From: Agrobacterium vitis | GTDB taxonomy: Bacteria; Pseudomonadota; Alphaproteobacteria; Rhizobiales; Rhizobiaceae | Length of the DNA: 64,000 bases | NCBI RefSeq assembly: GCF_013337045.2 | Contig: NZ_CP118259.1 | Span: 3,241,001-3,305,000, forward strand | Direction: 5' to 3' | Shown: positions 8,949-19,553 of the stretch, piece by piece | How positions within the stretch are numbered: the first letter of the stretch is position 1 | Layout: each line of letters opens with the position of its first letter | Made by a program: the position numbers and the translations under genes | Notes under the pieces: model-generated | Told to the model about the DNA's origin: nothing | The model's input: the letters and a program-made list of their open reading frames with translations, nothing else | Database searches by the model: none

Positions 8949-9719
8949 ATGTCTGATTTTCGCAATTATCAGGCGCGTACTGGGGTAGGTTCGGCCGAGA
9001 TGATCGACCAGGGCCTGCGCAGCTACATGCTGAAGGTCTATAACCTGATGGGTCTTGGACTGGCGATTACCGGCGTTGCGGCTTACGTGATCGCCATGCT
9101 TGCCACCACGACCGACCCATCGCAGGCCGTCGGACAGTTCGGCAACGGCATTTTGCTCACCAGCCTTGGAGCTGCCATTTACGGTAGCCCGCTGAAGTGG
9201 GTGATCATGCTGGCTCCTATCGGTCTGGTATTTTTCCTGAGCTTCAAGATCCAGTCGATGAGCGTATCGGCGGCCCGCACCACCTTCCTGGTCTATGCCG
9301 GTCTGGTCGGCCTGTCGCTGTCGTCTATCCTGCTGATCTATACCGGCCAGAGCGTGGTGCAGACCTTCTTCGTCACGGCTGCATCATTCGGTGCCTTGTC
9401 GCTGTATGGCTACACCACCAAGCGTAGCCTGAGCGCGATGGGTTCGTTCCTGATCATGGGCCTGTTCGGTCTGATCATCGCATCGCTGGTCAACATCTTC
9501 CTGCAGTCTTCGGCACTCGCCTTTGCTGTTTCGGCCATCGGCGTCGTCATCTTCGCAGGCCTGACCGCCTACGACACGCAGAAGATCAAGGAAATGTATT
9601 TCGAGCAGGACGGCGCCGATACGGCTGGCCGCAAGGCTATCCTGGGTGCGCTGACCCTTTACCTCGACTTCATCAACCTGTTCCTGTTCATGCTGCGCTT
9701 CATGGGCGACCGTCGCTAA
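8949..9719 (+). CDS. Bax inhibitor-1/YccA family membrane protein
   Basis: A 256-residue protein with seven hydrophobic segments and the BI-1 family hallmarks: YNLMGLGLAITGVAAY near the N-terminus, GALSLYGYTTKRSL in the middle, and FAGLTAYDTQKIKEMY near residue 205, containing the conserved Asp of the YccA/TMBIM calcium-leak site. The bacterial relatives interact with FtsH or conduct calcium. A 13-bp palindrome (GGGACA-C-TGTCCC) lies 38 bp before the ATG and a strong terminator follows, so it is a single-gene unit. Confidence 0.92.
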   Translation: MSDFRNYQARTGVGSAEMIDQGLRSYMLKVYNLMGLGLAITGVAAYVIAMLATTTDPSQAVGQFGNGILLTSLGAAIYGSPLKWVIMLAPIGLVFFLSFKIQSMSVSAARTTFLVYAGLVGLSLSSILLIYTGQSVVQTFFVTAASFGALSLYGYTTKRSLSAMGSFLIMGLFGLIIASLVNIFLQSSALAFAVSAIGVVIFAGLTAYDTQKIKEMYFEQDGADTAGRKAILGALTLYLDFINLFLFMLRFMGDRR

Positions 9720-9750
9720 CCCGGCGGAGACCAGCAACAGGATCACATCA

Positions 9751-9775
9751 GGGCGGCCTTCGGGTCGCCCTTTTT
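9751..9775 (+). terminator. intrinsic terminator of the BI-1 gene
   Basis: Stem GGGCGGCC/GGTCGCCC (one G-T pair) closed by a TTCG tetraloop and followed by TTTTT, 31 nt after the stop codon. Confidence 0.92.
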
Positions 9776-9849
9776 CATGCGCCGTCTTGCCGTAAGCGTC
9801 TGGCTATGCAAGACGGAAATCTACACTGTTTCTCAGCGTAGAAAGTCCC

Positions 9850-10407
9850 ATGCCCGTGCAAATTCGCGCCGCCACCTCAGCCGACATCCCCCGCATCACC
9901 AAGATTTACAGGCATGCCATTCTGACCGGAAAGGCAAGCTATGAAATCACGCCACCCGACGAGGCTGAGATGGCGCACCGGATGGAAACGATTACCTCTC
10001 AATCCTATCCCTATATCGTCGCGGAGGATGGTGATGGCAGTCTGCTCGGCTATGCCTATGCCTCGGCCTTTCGCACTCGACCCGCCTATCGCTTTCTGGT
10101 GGAGGATTCGATTTATCTGGCAGAGGCAGCCCAGGGCAAAGGGATCGGCAAGGCACTGCTGGCCGATCTTGTGGCGCAATGCACATCACTGGGTTTCCGG
10201 CAGATGATCGCCGTGATCGGAGGCGCTAATCCCGCCTCGATCGGCGTCCACCGCAGTCTGGGATTTTACCATGCCGGAGGTATCGATGGCTCCGGCTTCA
10301 AACACGGAACCTGGCTCGACACCGTTTTCATGCAACGCGCGCTTGGCGAGGGCAAGCAAACCCTGCCCGACGAAAAAACCTATCCCGGCAGCCTGTTTAA
10401 AGGGTGA
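9850..10407 (+). CDS. GNAT acetyltransferase, phosphinothricin-acetyltransferase type
   Basis: A 185-residue GNAT protein. The acetyl-CoA loop is QGKGIGKALLADLV (about residues 97-110), preceded by the strand FLVEDSIYLAEA. The segment YEITPPDEAEMAHRM and the C-terminal SLGFYHAGGIDGSGFKHGTW resemble the PAT/YncA subgroup, which N-acetylates phosphinothricin or methionine sulfoximine/sulfone. The true substrate is unknown. The gene ends 7 nt before the convergent DUF2794 gene. Confidence 0.88.
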   Translation: MPVQIRAATSADIPRITKIYRHAILTGKASYEITPPDEAEMAHRMETITSQSYPYIVAEDGDGSLLGYAYASAFRTRPAYRFLVEDSIYLAEAAQGKGIGKALLADLVAQCTSLGFRQMIAVIGGANPASIGVHRSLGFYHAGGIDGSGFKHGTWLDTVFMQRALGEGKQTLPDEKTYPGSLFKG

Positions 10408-10414
10408 GGACGCT

Positions 10415-10834
10415 CTACTCGACCAGTTTCAAAACTTTGTCGAACACTTTCAGCACCTGACGCAGGTCATGCCCACGTTTCAAAATCATTCCGTGGGTAT
10501 TGACCACCGAAAAAGCCCCCTGCTTTGCCGCAAGCTTCGGATTTTTCTCGATTCGATACAGGGGCATTTCACCAGAGCGCTTGAAAACGGAAAACACCGC
10601 CTTGTCTTTCAGATGGTCGAGCGCGTAATCGCGCCACTCGCCTTCCCCGACCATTCGGCCATAGACCCATAAGATCGCATCCAATTCCGTACGATGAAAA
10701 GTGACCGGCAGCGGATCGAGATTCTGCTTGTAATCCCTAAGATCCACCACGGGAGAAGGTCTGTTGCCAGGGCGCTGGCCAGTTTCAGGAGTGACGGGCG
10801 GGACTTCACGAGGTAAATCCGGCTGATCGGTCAT
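10415..10834 (-). CDS. DUF2794 family protein
   Basis: A 139-residue cytoplasmic protein. A Pro-rich N-terminus (residues 1-35) precedes the conserved core VTFHRTELDAILWVYGRMVG, then EWRDYALDHLKDKAVFSVF and LYRIEKNPKLAAKQGAFSVV. This matches DUF2794, a small alphaproteobacterial family without a known function. GAAGGAG lies just before the ATG at 10834. Nothing nearby suggests a pathway. Confidence 0.82.
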   Translation of the reverse strand: MTDQPDLPREVPPVTPETGQRPGNRPSPVVDLRDYKQNLDPLPVTFHRTELDAILWVYGRMVGEGEWRDYALDHLKDKAVFSVFKRSGEMPLYRIEKNPKLAAKQGAFSVVNTHGMILKRGHDLRQVLKVFDKVLKLVE

Positions 10835-11163
10835 TGGGGCTCCTTCGTGCTTTTCATGACAAGCCGGTGACAGTTTGCCTGACAGGCATCAAATTGCAAG
10901 AGCGTAACTGCGTAAGCCGTTTGCGCCAAAAAGCTCAACCTGCTCCATTTCGGAAGGTTTTTTTCCTTCGCCGTATTTCGGTCAAAACAGCGCCCCAATT
11001 GCAGACGAGATTGCACCGTCTTCAGTTGACGCGTCAGCGTCAAGGGTCCGGTCTGGCGCATTGACCCCTTACCCCCAGCCCCCCAATGTTCCCGGCCGGA
11101 CCCGCTGAAGCCACAGGAGTGCATGTGACACATGTGATCCTATGCGTGCGGATTGTCTGCCGA
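10835..11163. other. intergenic region before DUF2794, with a palindrome
   Basis: About 330 nt without a convincing gene. It should hold the DUF2794 promoter (minus strand). The only clear structure is TTGACGC-gtca-GCGTCAA at 11036-11053, a perfect 7-bp-arm inverted repeat that could be an operator. A 100-codon minus-strand frame ending in a 4-nt overlap with DUF2794 exists but looks non-coding. Confidence 0.4.
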
Positions 11164-11952
11164 TCATGGATTGAGCTGCTTAGTACTCTCATTTCCTGCG
11201 GATTGAGCCATTACCATCGCTGCGCCGACGATACGGCCGGGCTCTCCATTTTGCGTCGAAGACTGAAGCAAGACTGCAAATCCATCACAATCATTGCTGC
11301 GCAGAACCTTGGATGGCAGGGTCAGTTTCAAACTATCGCCATGCCACATGCCAACAGATTGGATGTCGCTAACGCTGTTCCAATAGGTCATGCGCTGACC
11401 CTTGTTTTCACCCTTTAGAACCTCGACATCTTTTCGACGCTTGAAATAGACGACGACCACATCGGCGCGGCCTTGCCCACTCCCGATCGACACCGACAGT
11501 GCGTCGCCTTGGATGGCTGCATCGACCTTGACCGACAGGCCATTGCCACTGGCCCGCAGCCCATCCAGTTTTCCCGAAAGCGTCGTCGCATCGGTGCCCT
11601 TCATCTGCATCGTGCCATTGACCACAGCCTGGGGCGTATAGACACCGCTCCTACCAAAGCTTCGTGCATAAGCATATTGGCGGGCGGTATTGCCAGGGGA
11701 CCCGAGCGTATCGGTCCAACCGCGGTAGTTCCAGTAATCGACATGGTAGGCCAATGCGATCACGTCAGGCTGTTTGGCGAGCGCTTCAAAAGCACGGTCG
11801 GCGGGTGGGCAGGACACGCAGCCCTGCGACGTAAAAAGCTCGACAACCCCCTTTGGCAAACGCGCGTCCTCAGCCTTGACGGTTGAGGCCCCTGCCAGGC
11901 ACATCATCAGGCCCATAAGGAGGCCTTTTCCAGGGATTGCCGTAACCTTCAT
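11164..11952 (-). CDS. DUF1223 thioredoxin-fold secreted protein
   Basis: Begins MKVTAIPGKGLLMGLMMCLA, a Sec signal peptide cleaved after VKA (about residue 27 from this start). The mature protein has the DUF1223 signature VVELFTSQGCVSCPPADRAF with a CxxC, then HVDYWNYRGWTDTLGS and SGVYTPQAVVNG. The thioredoxin-like fold suggests a periplasmic redox or chaperone role, which is unproven. An in-frame TTG at 11982 has a strong purine-rich sequence almost touching it, so the exact start is uncertain. Confidence 0.85.
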   Translation of the reverse strand: MKVTAIPGKGLLMGLMMCLAGASTVKAEDARLPKGVVELFTSQGCVSCPPADRAFEALAKQPDVIALAYHVDYWNYRGWTDTLGSPGNTARQYAYARSFGRSGVYTPQAVVNGTMQMKGTDATTLSGKLDGLRASGNGLSVKVDAAIQGDALSVSIGSGQGRADVVVVYFKRRKDVEVLKGENKGQRMTYWNSVSDIQSVGMWHGDSLKLTLPSKVLRSNDCDGFAVLLQSSTQNGEPGRIVGAAMVMAQSAGNESTKQLNP

Positions 11953-11982
11953 CGAAACCACCGATCCTGCCCCATTTTTCAA

Positions 11983-12301
11983 CCCTCCCCTTTATTCAAC
12001 TCTTAAAGCCCGGCCACAATAGCACGGCATCGTGCCGATGATCGCAGTCCAAGCGTCTCGAGCCGCTAACCCGATGCTGCTCGGTTCCGCCGCCCCTTTG
12101 CAGCAAGTCCTTGCAGCCAGCCCGGCTTACGCTGTCCATACTGCATGAACATGTCAAAGCAGTTTAAACCGGTCACATGAACCTGGTCTTAAGCATCGCC
12201 ACACCGCTGATCTGTCTGCTCATGGATTGAGAGGATAAACAGGACCTACTTCAACACCAAGTCACGTTGGGGTGAGAGCAACCTTGAAGCGAAGAGAAAA
12301 C
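11983..12301. other. intergenic region, no gene seen
   Basis: About 320 nt between the DUF1223 gene and the acnA terminator. It presumably carries the DUF1223 promoter on the minus strand. I see no open frame with coding character and no strong repeat. Confidence 0.5.
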
Positions 12302-12332
12302 AAAAAAGCCGCCGGCATTTGCGCCGGCGGCT
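12302..12332 (-). terminator. intrinsic terminator of acnA
   Basis: Perfect 10-bp GC-rich stem (AGCCGCCGGC/GCCGGCGGCT, arms 12307-12316 and 12323-12332) with a 6-nt loop. On the minus strand it is followed by TTTTTT. It lies 26 nt past the acnA stop. Confidence 0.93.
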
Positions 12333-12358
12333 GCTATTTTCAATAGGAATCGACCGGA

Positions 12359-15052
<2,694 letters not shown>

Positions 15053-15303
15053 GGATAGAACCCCGCTGATACTGATAGCCAACACATACGTGCGGACGCC
15101 TATGCACTAAATGCACATCAGGATGCGGGTGCGACCATTTCCGCTGTCCGCCCGTGAAAATCGCTTTACGCAACATTCAAGTTCGGCGCTAGGATGATGG
15201 ACACGCCGGTCGCTGGCGTGGTTGCAGGTCTTATAGAGAATTTCCAAGAACTGTTCCAGAGTGTAGAAGGCCAAATGGCACAATTTTTTAAAGGCGATAA
15301 GCT

Positions 15304-15969
15304 TTGCTAAACAAAGGGGAAATCACCCGGCTAAATGCCCTGGAACTGGCGGCAAAACGCGGCGAGGACCTGCTGTTTCGCAACGTCTCCTTCACGCTTC
15401 AAAGCGGCGAAGCGCTGGTCCTGACCGGTCGCAACGGATCGGGAAAATCCACCCTGTTGCGGGTCATCGCTGGCTTCATCCGGCCAGAGCGCGGCTCTGT
15501 CCTGTTCGAATCACCCGGCACCGAGCCACGACCACCCCGCGAGGTCAGCCATTACCTCGGCCATCGCAACGGCATGAAGGCGGAACTGACGGTGGCCGAA
15601 AATCTGGAATTCTGGAAAGCATTTCTCGGACAGGCCCAAGGCGGTTCAGGCATCTCCATTGAAGAGGCTGCCGATCAGGTTGGATTGGGTGGCATCACCC
15701 ACCTGCCCTATGGCTACTTGTCCGCCGGTCAGCAGCGGCGTTTTGCCATGGCCCGGTTGCTGGTCTCCTACCGCCCGATCTGGATTCTTGATGAGCCGAC
15801 GGCGGCATTGGATGTCAAAGCCGATGAGATGTTTTCAAGCCTGATTCGCGCCCATCTGGCTCAAGGCGGCATGGTGCTGGCCGCCACCCACCAGCCCCTG
15901 GGGCTGGACAATCCGAATCTGTTGGAAATGAAGGGCTTCGACTACGCCGATCTGGAGGATGTGGCGTGA
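15304..15969 (+). CDS. ccmA: cytochrome c maturation: heme exporter ATPase CcmA
   Basis: ATPase of the CcmAB(CD) complex, which releases holo-CcmE in system I cytochrome c maturation. About 221 residues, with Walker A GRNGSGKSTLLR, a CcmA-type signature LSAGQQRRFAMARL, and Walker B WILDEPTAALD. The start is TTG with AAAGGCGAT upstream; no ATG or GTG is available before the first conserved strand, so the first few residues are uncertain. It overlaps ccmB by 4 nt. Confidence 0.93.
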   Translation: MLNKGEITRLNALELAAKRGEDLLFRNVSFTLQSGEALVLTGRNGSGKSTLLRVIAGFIRPERGSVLFESPGTEPRPPREVSHYLGHRNGMKAELTVAENLEFWKAFLGQAQGGSGISIEEAADQVGLGGITHLPYGYLSAGQQRRFAMARLLVSYRPIWILDEPTAALDVKADEMFSSLIRAHLAQGGMVLAATHQPLGLDNPNLLEMKGFDYADLEDVA

Positions 15970-16625
15970 TCGCTCTTTTCCTGCGTGACTTGAAACTGTC
16001 GGTCAGGGCGGGCGGCGGCGCGCTGATCGGCGTGCTGTTCTTCCTGACCGTGGTTGCCGTCATTCCCTTTGGCGTCGGACCGGATATGAACCTGCTGGCC
16101 CGCATCGGTCCTGCTATTGTCTGGATCGGCGCGCTGCTGTCGGCGCTGCTCGGCCTCGACCGGCTGTTTCAGGCCGACCGGGATGACGGCTCGCTGGATC
16201 TGCTCCTGATGCAGGAAACGCCGCTGGTGCTGACCGTCTTCGTCAAATGCCTCGCCCACTGGACGGCGACCAGTCTACCGCTGGTGATCGCGTCACCGCT
16301 GCTGGGCCTGTTCATGAATATGAGCGAAATGGCCATCGGGGCGGTGATGCTGACGCTACTGGTTGGCTCTCCCGCCCTCACCTTCATTGGCGCTGCCGGA
16401 GCGGCGGTTGCCGTGGCCCTGCCGCGCGGCGGGCTGTTGGTATCGATCCTGGTGCTGCCGCTGGCCATTCCGGTGCTGATTTTCGGTGTCAGCGCTTCCT
16501 ATGCTGCCGTGGAAGATCCGGCCCCTTTCCTGCCGCCCTTTCTGTTTCTATCCGCACTGACGTTATTCTTCGCAGTCATCGGGCCATCGGCAGCCGCGTT
16601 GGCGCTTAGAAACACAGCGGATTGA
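15966..16625 (+). CDS. ccmB: cytochrome c maturation: heme exporter permease CcmB
   Basis: A 219-residue inner-membrane protein with six hydrophobic segments. The N-terminal LFLRDLKLSVRAGGGALIGV and the central LDLLLMQETPLVLTVFVKCL are CcmB hallmarks. The start is GTG in a GTGA overlap with the ccmA stop, so the two are translationally coupled. The stop is followed by a 68-nt gap holding an FNR/FixK-type palindrome before ccmC. Confidence 0.94.
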   Translation: MIALFLRDLKLSVRAGGGALIGVLFFLTVVAVIPFGVGPDMNLLARIGPAIVWIGALLSALLGLDRLFQADRDDGSLDLLLMQETPLVLTVFVKCLAHWTATSLPLVIASPLLGLFMNMSEMAIGAVMLTLLVGSPALTFIGAAGAAVAVALPRGGLLVSILVLPLAIPVLIFGVSASYAAVEDPAPFLPPFLFLSALTLFFAVIGPSAAALALRNTAD

Positions 16626-16642
16626 TCGTTCTTGACCATCTT

Positions 16643-16662
16643 CAATTGATTGCGATCAATTG
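16643..16662. promoter_or_regulatory. FNR/FixK-type box upstream of ccmC
   Basis: CAATTGAT-TGCG-ATCAATTG, perfect 8-bp arms containing the consensus TTGAT-N4-ATCAA. Its centre is 41.5 nt before the A of the ccmC ATG, the class II activator position if transcription starts at the start codon; a TAGAAA lies at the matching -10 place. FixK/FnrN proteins activate respiratory genes at low oxygen in rhizobia. Inference from sequence only. Confidence 0.6.
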
Positions 16663-16693
16663 CAGCAACACCATCCTCAGGGTAGAAAGCAGC

Positions 16694-17476
16694 ATGACCG
16701 ACAACAGCCTTGCTTCGACCAAGCTTACTGCCCGATTAAACGCGCTGGCCAACCCCACCCGGTTTCTGGCGCTGGTGGCGCGTGTTCTGCCGTGGATGAC
16801 GGCAATAACCATTATTCTGCTGGCCGTCGGCCTGACGCTCGCCTTCACCACCGAGGGCGATTACCAGCAGGGCGACACGGTGCGGATCATGTATATCCAC
16901 GTGCCCGCCGCCTGGTTGGCGATGATGTGCTATTCGGTGATGGCGATCTCCGCCATCGGCACGCTGGTCTGGCGTCATCCGCTGGCCGATGTCAGCCATC
17001 GGGCCGCGGCCCCGCTGGGAGCGGCGTTTACTTTCATCGCGCTGGTCACCGGCTCGCTCTGGGGCCGGCCCATGTGGGGGACATGGTGGGCCTGGGGCGA
17101 TGCCCGCCTGACCTCGGTGTTCATTCTGTTCCTAATGTATCTGGGCCTGATCGCCCTCAACCGGGCCATGGACGACCCGTCGAAATCGGCGCGGATCAGT
17201 TCGGTGCTGATCCTGGTCGGCTTCGTCAATATTCCGATCATCAAATTTTCGGTGGAATGGTGGAATACGCTGCACCAGCCTGCCAGCATCATGAAACTCG
17301 GCGGCCCAAGCGTCGATCCGGAGTTTCTGCGGCCCTTGCTGGTCATGGCCGTGGCCTTCACGCTGCTGTTTTTCACCCTGCATCTGATGGCGATGCGCAA
17401 CGAAATCTGGCGGCGGCGGATCATGGCCCAGCGACGGCTTGCCGCCCGGGTCGCCTCGCAGGAGAGCCCATCATGA
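16694..17476 (+). CDS. ccmC: cytochrome c maturation: heme handling protein CcmC
   Basis: A 260-residue, six-helix membrane protein that loads heme onto CcmE. The tryptophan-rich WWD motif is present as GRPMWGTWWAWGDARLTS (about residue 120), and the conserved periplasmic histidines lie in MYIHVPAAW and EWWNTLHQP. The ATG at 16694 gives the standard N-terminal length; the open frame back to 16622 would cover the intergenic palindrome. It overlaps ccmD by 4 nt. Confidence 0.95.
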   Translation: MTDNSLASTKLTARLNALANPTRFLALVARVLPWMTAITIILLAVGLTLAFTTEGDYQQGDTVRIMYIHVPAAWLAMMCYSVMAISAIGTLVWRHPLADVSHRAAAPLGAAFTFIALVTGSLWGRPMWGTWWAWGDARLTSVFILFLMYLGLIALNRAMDDPSKSARISSVLILVGFVNIPIIKFSVEWWNTLHQPASIMKLGGPSVDPEFLRPLLVMAVAFTLLFFTLHLMAMRNEIWRRRIMAQRRLAARVASQESPS

Positions 17477-17643
17477 AATATGCCTTCTATATCGGCACCG
17501 CCTACGGGCTGACCGCTGCCGCCATCCTGTTCATGGTTGTCTGGATCTGGCTGGAGGGCCGCGCGCGCCAGAAAGAGTTGAAGGCGCTGGAAGCGGCAGG
17601 TATTCGCCGCCGCTCTGACACATCAACAGAAAAGGCGCTCTGA
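17473..17643 (+). CDS. ccmD: cytochrome c maturation: heme exporter protein CcmD
   Basis: A 56-residue single-span membrane protein. MKYAFYIGTAYGLTAAAILF leads into a hydrophobic helix to about residue 27, then the basic, Glu-rich tail GRARQKELKALEAAGIRRR typical of CcmD. It stabilises the CcmABC-CcmE complex. The ATG overlaps the ccmC stop (ATGA), and its TGA shares one base with the ccmG ATG (TGATG). The short length and position are as expected for the family. Confidence 0.93.
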   Translation: MKYAFYIGTAYGLTAAAILFMVVWIWLEGRARQKELKALEAAGIRRRSDTSTEKAL

Positions 17644-18269
17644 TGGCTGAGGACAGGCTGGAAACCGCTGAAAAGCGCGGGTTCTCCCGTTACCTGCTGG
17701 CGGCCATTCCGCTTGCGGTTTTTGCGCTGATCGCGGGAACAGCGGGCAAGATGCTCTATGATCAGGATTTCAACGGCAAGAATGTCAGCGACATTCCCTC
17801 CGCACTGATCGGCACCAAAGCTCCCACCCTCAACCTGCCGCCGCTGGAGGGCTCCAACCTTCCGGCGCTGACCTCTTCCGCCATCACGGGCAAGCTGACG
17901 CTGGTTAATGTGTTTGCCTCCTGGTGTGTCCCCTGCCGGGACGAGCATCCATTGCTGAAACAGTTGAGCAATGACCCCCGCATCCAGATCGTCGCCATCA
18001 ACTACAAGGACAAGAGCGACAACGCGCTGAGGTTTTTGGGCGAGCTTGGCAATCCCTATAAGGCCATCGGCATCGACCCGAACGGCAAGGCGGCGATTGA
18101 CTGGGGCGTCTACGGCATTCCCGAAAGCTACCTCGTCGCACCGGATGGCACGATTGTTTACAAGCGGGTCGGGCCTTTTGATGCGCAGTCGATAGAAAAG
18201 GGTCTTTACCCGGCTATCGACAGGGCGCTTGCTGTCAAAGCCATTACAGAGCCGCCTGCCAGGCCTTAA
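17643..18269 (+). CDS. ccmG: cytochrome c maturation thiol:disulfide oxidoreductase CcmG/DsbE
   Basis: A 208-residue, membrane-anchored periplasmic thioredoxin (CycY in rhizobia) that keeps apocytochrome c or CcmH reduced. One N-terminal helix (about residues 19-37) is followed by the thioredoxin fold with active site WCVPC (about residue 98) and the cis-Pro loop [11 protein letters not shown]. It ends the ccmABCDG unit; ccmE/F/H are not in the window. Its 3' end overlaps the convergent DUF2585 gene by 26 nt. Confidence 0.94.
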   Translation: MAEDRLETAEKRGFSRYLLAAIPLAVFALIAGTAGKMLYDQDFNGKNVSDIPSALIGTKAPTLNLPPLEGSNLPALTSSAITGKLTLVNVFASWCVPCRDEHPLLKQLSNDPRIQIVAINYKDKSDNALRFLGELGNPYKAIGIDPNGKAAIDWGVYGIPESYLVAPDGTIVYKRVGPFDAQSIEKGLYPAIDRALAVKAITEPPARP

Positions 18270-18834
18270 TCGCATCCACCGGCCAGACCAGCATGATGAC
18301 ATTGAGCGTCAGATTGTCCCTGATCAGATACCCCGTCAGCAACTCGAAAAACACGGCAACGACAATCGTCAGCCACACCGGCACACGGGCTGCAAACAGG
18401 AAGCCGAGCGCCATGAACACGGTATCCATCGCCGAATTCAGGATACTGTCACCTTCATAGCCAACCGCCATGGTGGCGGCGCGGTAACGGTTGATGATGA
18501 TGGGCGAATTTTCCAATAATTCCCAACCGGCCTCGATCAGGGTGGCCAGTGTCAGTCGCTGACCGAACGACCCGCGCCGCAGCACCAGCCAGCCGAGACC
18601 GTAGAACAGAAAGCCGTGGATGATATGCGAGGGCGTGTACCAGTCGGCCAGATGTTGGGAATTGCCCGGCGTATTCACCCCCGCCTCAAACAATTTCACG
18701 TACCCGCAGGAGCAGATCCAGATCCGGCCCATGAAATGCTCGGCCAAGATCTGCACGGCCAGAATGATGACGGGAACCACCAGCCAGAACGAGGCGGCGT
18801 GATGGGTTTTCGGCGCTCCCGCCACAGCCGTCAC
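18244..18834 (-). CDS. DUF2585 family membrane protein
   Basis: A 196-residue protein with about five hydrophobic segments and the conserved runs [35 protein letters not shown] and [18 protein letters not shown] of the UPF0314/DUF2585 family, found in Rhizobiales. The function is unknown. The start is GTG in a GTGA overlap with the yciB-like gene, so it is co-translated with it. It closes the dapF-mtaB-ftsY-yciB operon. Confidence 0.85.
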   Translation of the reverse strand: MTAVAGAPKTHHAASFWLVVPVIILAVQILAEHFMGRIWICSCGYVKLFEAGVNTPGNSQHLADWYTPSHIIHGFLFYGLGWLVLRRGSFGQRLTLATLIEAGWELLENSPIIINRYRAATMAVGYEGDSILNSAMDTVFMALGFLFAARVPVWLTIVVAVFFELLTGYLIRDNLTLNVIMLVWPVDAIKAWQAAL

Positions 18835-19481
18835 TTGCCGCCCTCTTCCGCCTTGTTTTCAAGGGAATGGCGCATGATCAGCGGCATCTGCGCCAGCGTG
18901 AACAGAATGGTGATCGGCATCGTGCCCCAGACCTTGAAATTCACCCAGACATCATTGGTGAAATTGCGCCAGACCACCTCGTTCAGCACCGCGAGGAACA
19001 GGAAGAAAATACCCCAGCGCAGTGTCAGTTTGCGCCAGCCCTCATCATCGAGCTGAAAGGCGGCATTGAAGACATAGCCGAGCAAGGATTTACCAAACAG
19101 CAATCCGCCAAGCAGCACCACGCCGAACAGCGCGTTGACGATGGTCGGCTTCATCTTGATGAACGTGTCGTCCTGAAGCCAAATCGATAGCGATCCAAAC
19201 ACCAGCACCACCACGCCGGATACGAAAGGCATGATTGGTAGGTGCTTGAAGACGATCTTGGACACAACAAGCGCCAGCACGGTGGCGACCATGAACAGCG
19301 CTGTGGCGATCAACAGCGGCCCGCCGATGGCGGTCAGGGCCGGAAAATGTGCCGCCAGCCATTCACCGCGCAGATTGCCGAAGAAGAACACCAGCAGAGG
19401 TCCAAGCTCCAAGGCCAGCTTCAGCAAGGGGTGATGCTGTTCTGCCGCACTCGGTTGCTGGCCTGCGTTTCCTGCTGTCAT
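18831..19481 (-). CDS. yciB: YciB/IspZ family inner-membrane septation protein
   Basis: A 216-residue membrane protein with about six hydrophobic segments. It has [18 protein letters not shown] near residue 26, [20 protein letters not shown] in the middle, and [16 protein letters not shown] toward the C-terminus, all typical of YciB (intracellular septation protein A). The family affects envelope integrity and cell division, and may play a part in lipid homeostasis. It lies 72 nt downstream of ftsY on the same strand. Confidence 0.9.
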   Translation of the reverse strand: MTAGNAGQQPSAAEQHHPLLKLALELGPLLVFFFGNLRGEWLAAHFPALTAIGGPLLIATALFMVATVLALVVSKIVFKHLPIMPFVSGVVVLVFGSLSIWLQDDTFIKMKPTIVNALFGVVLLGGLLFGKSLLGYVFNAAFQLDDEGWRKLTLRWGIFFLFLAVLNEVVWRNFTNDVWVNFKVWGTMPITILFTLAQMPLIMRHSLENKAEEGGK

Positions 19482-19553
19482 GGTATCCTGCTTTGCTCTT
19501 CGGGCTTAGTTTTGCGGTTAATACGAAATTGCGTCGAATTTAAAGATCGTGCT

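Noticed and set aside
10831..11133. A 100-codon minus-strand frame whose stop overlaps the DUF2794 start (ATGA), with a purine-rich site before an internal ATG
   Set aside because: The overlap mimics an operon, but the composition is not protein-like, there is no recognisable motif, and the frame contains the likely DUF2794 promoter region.
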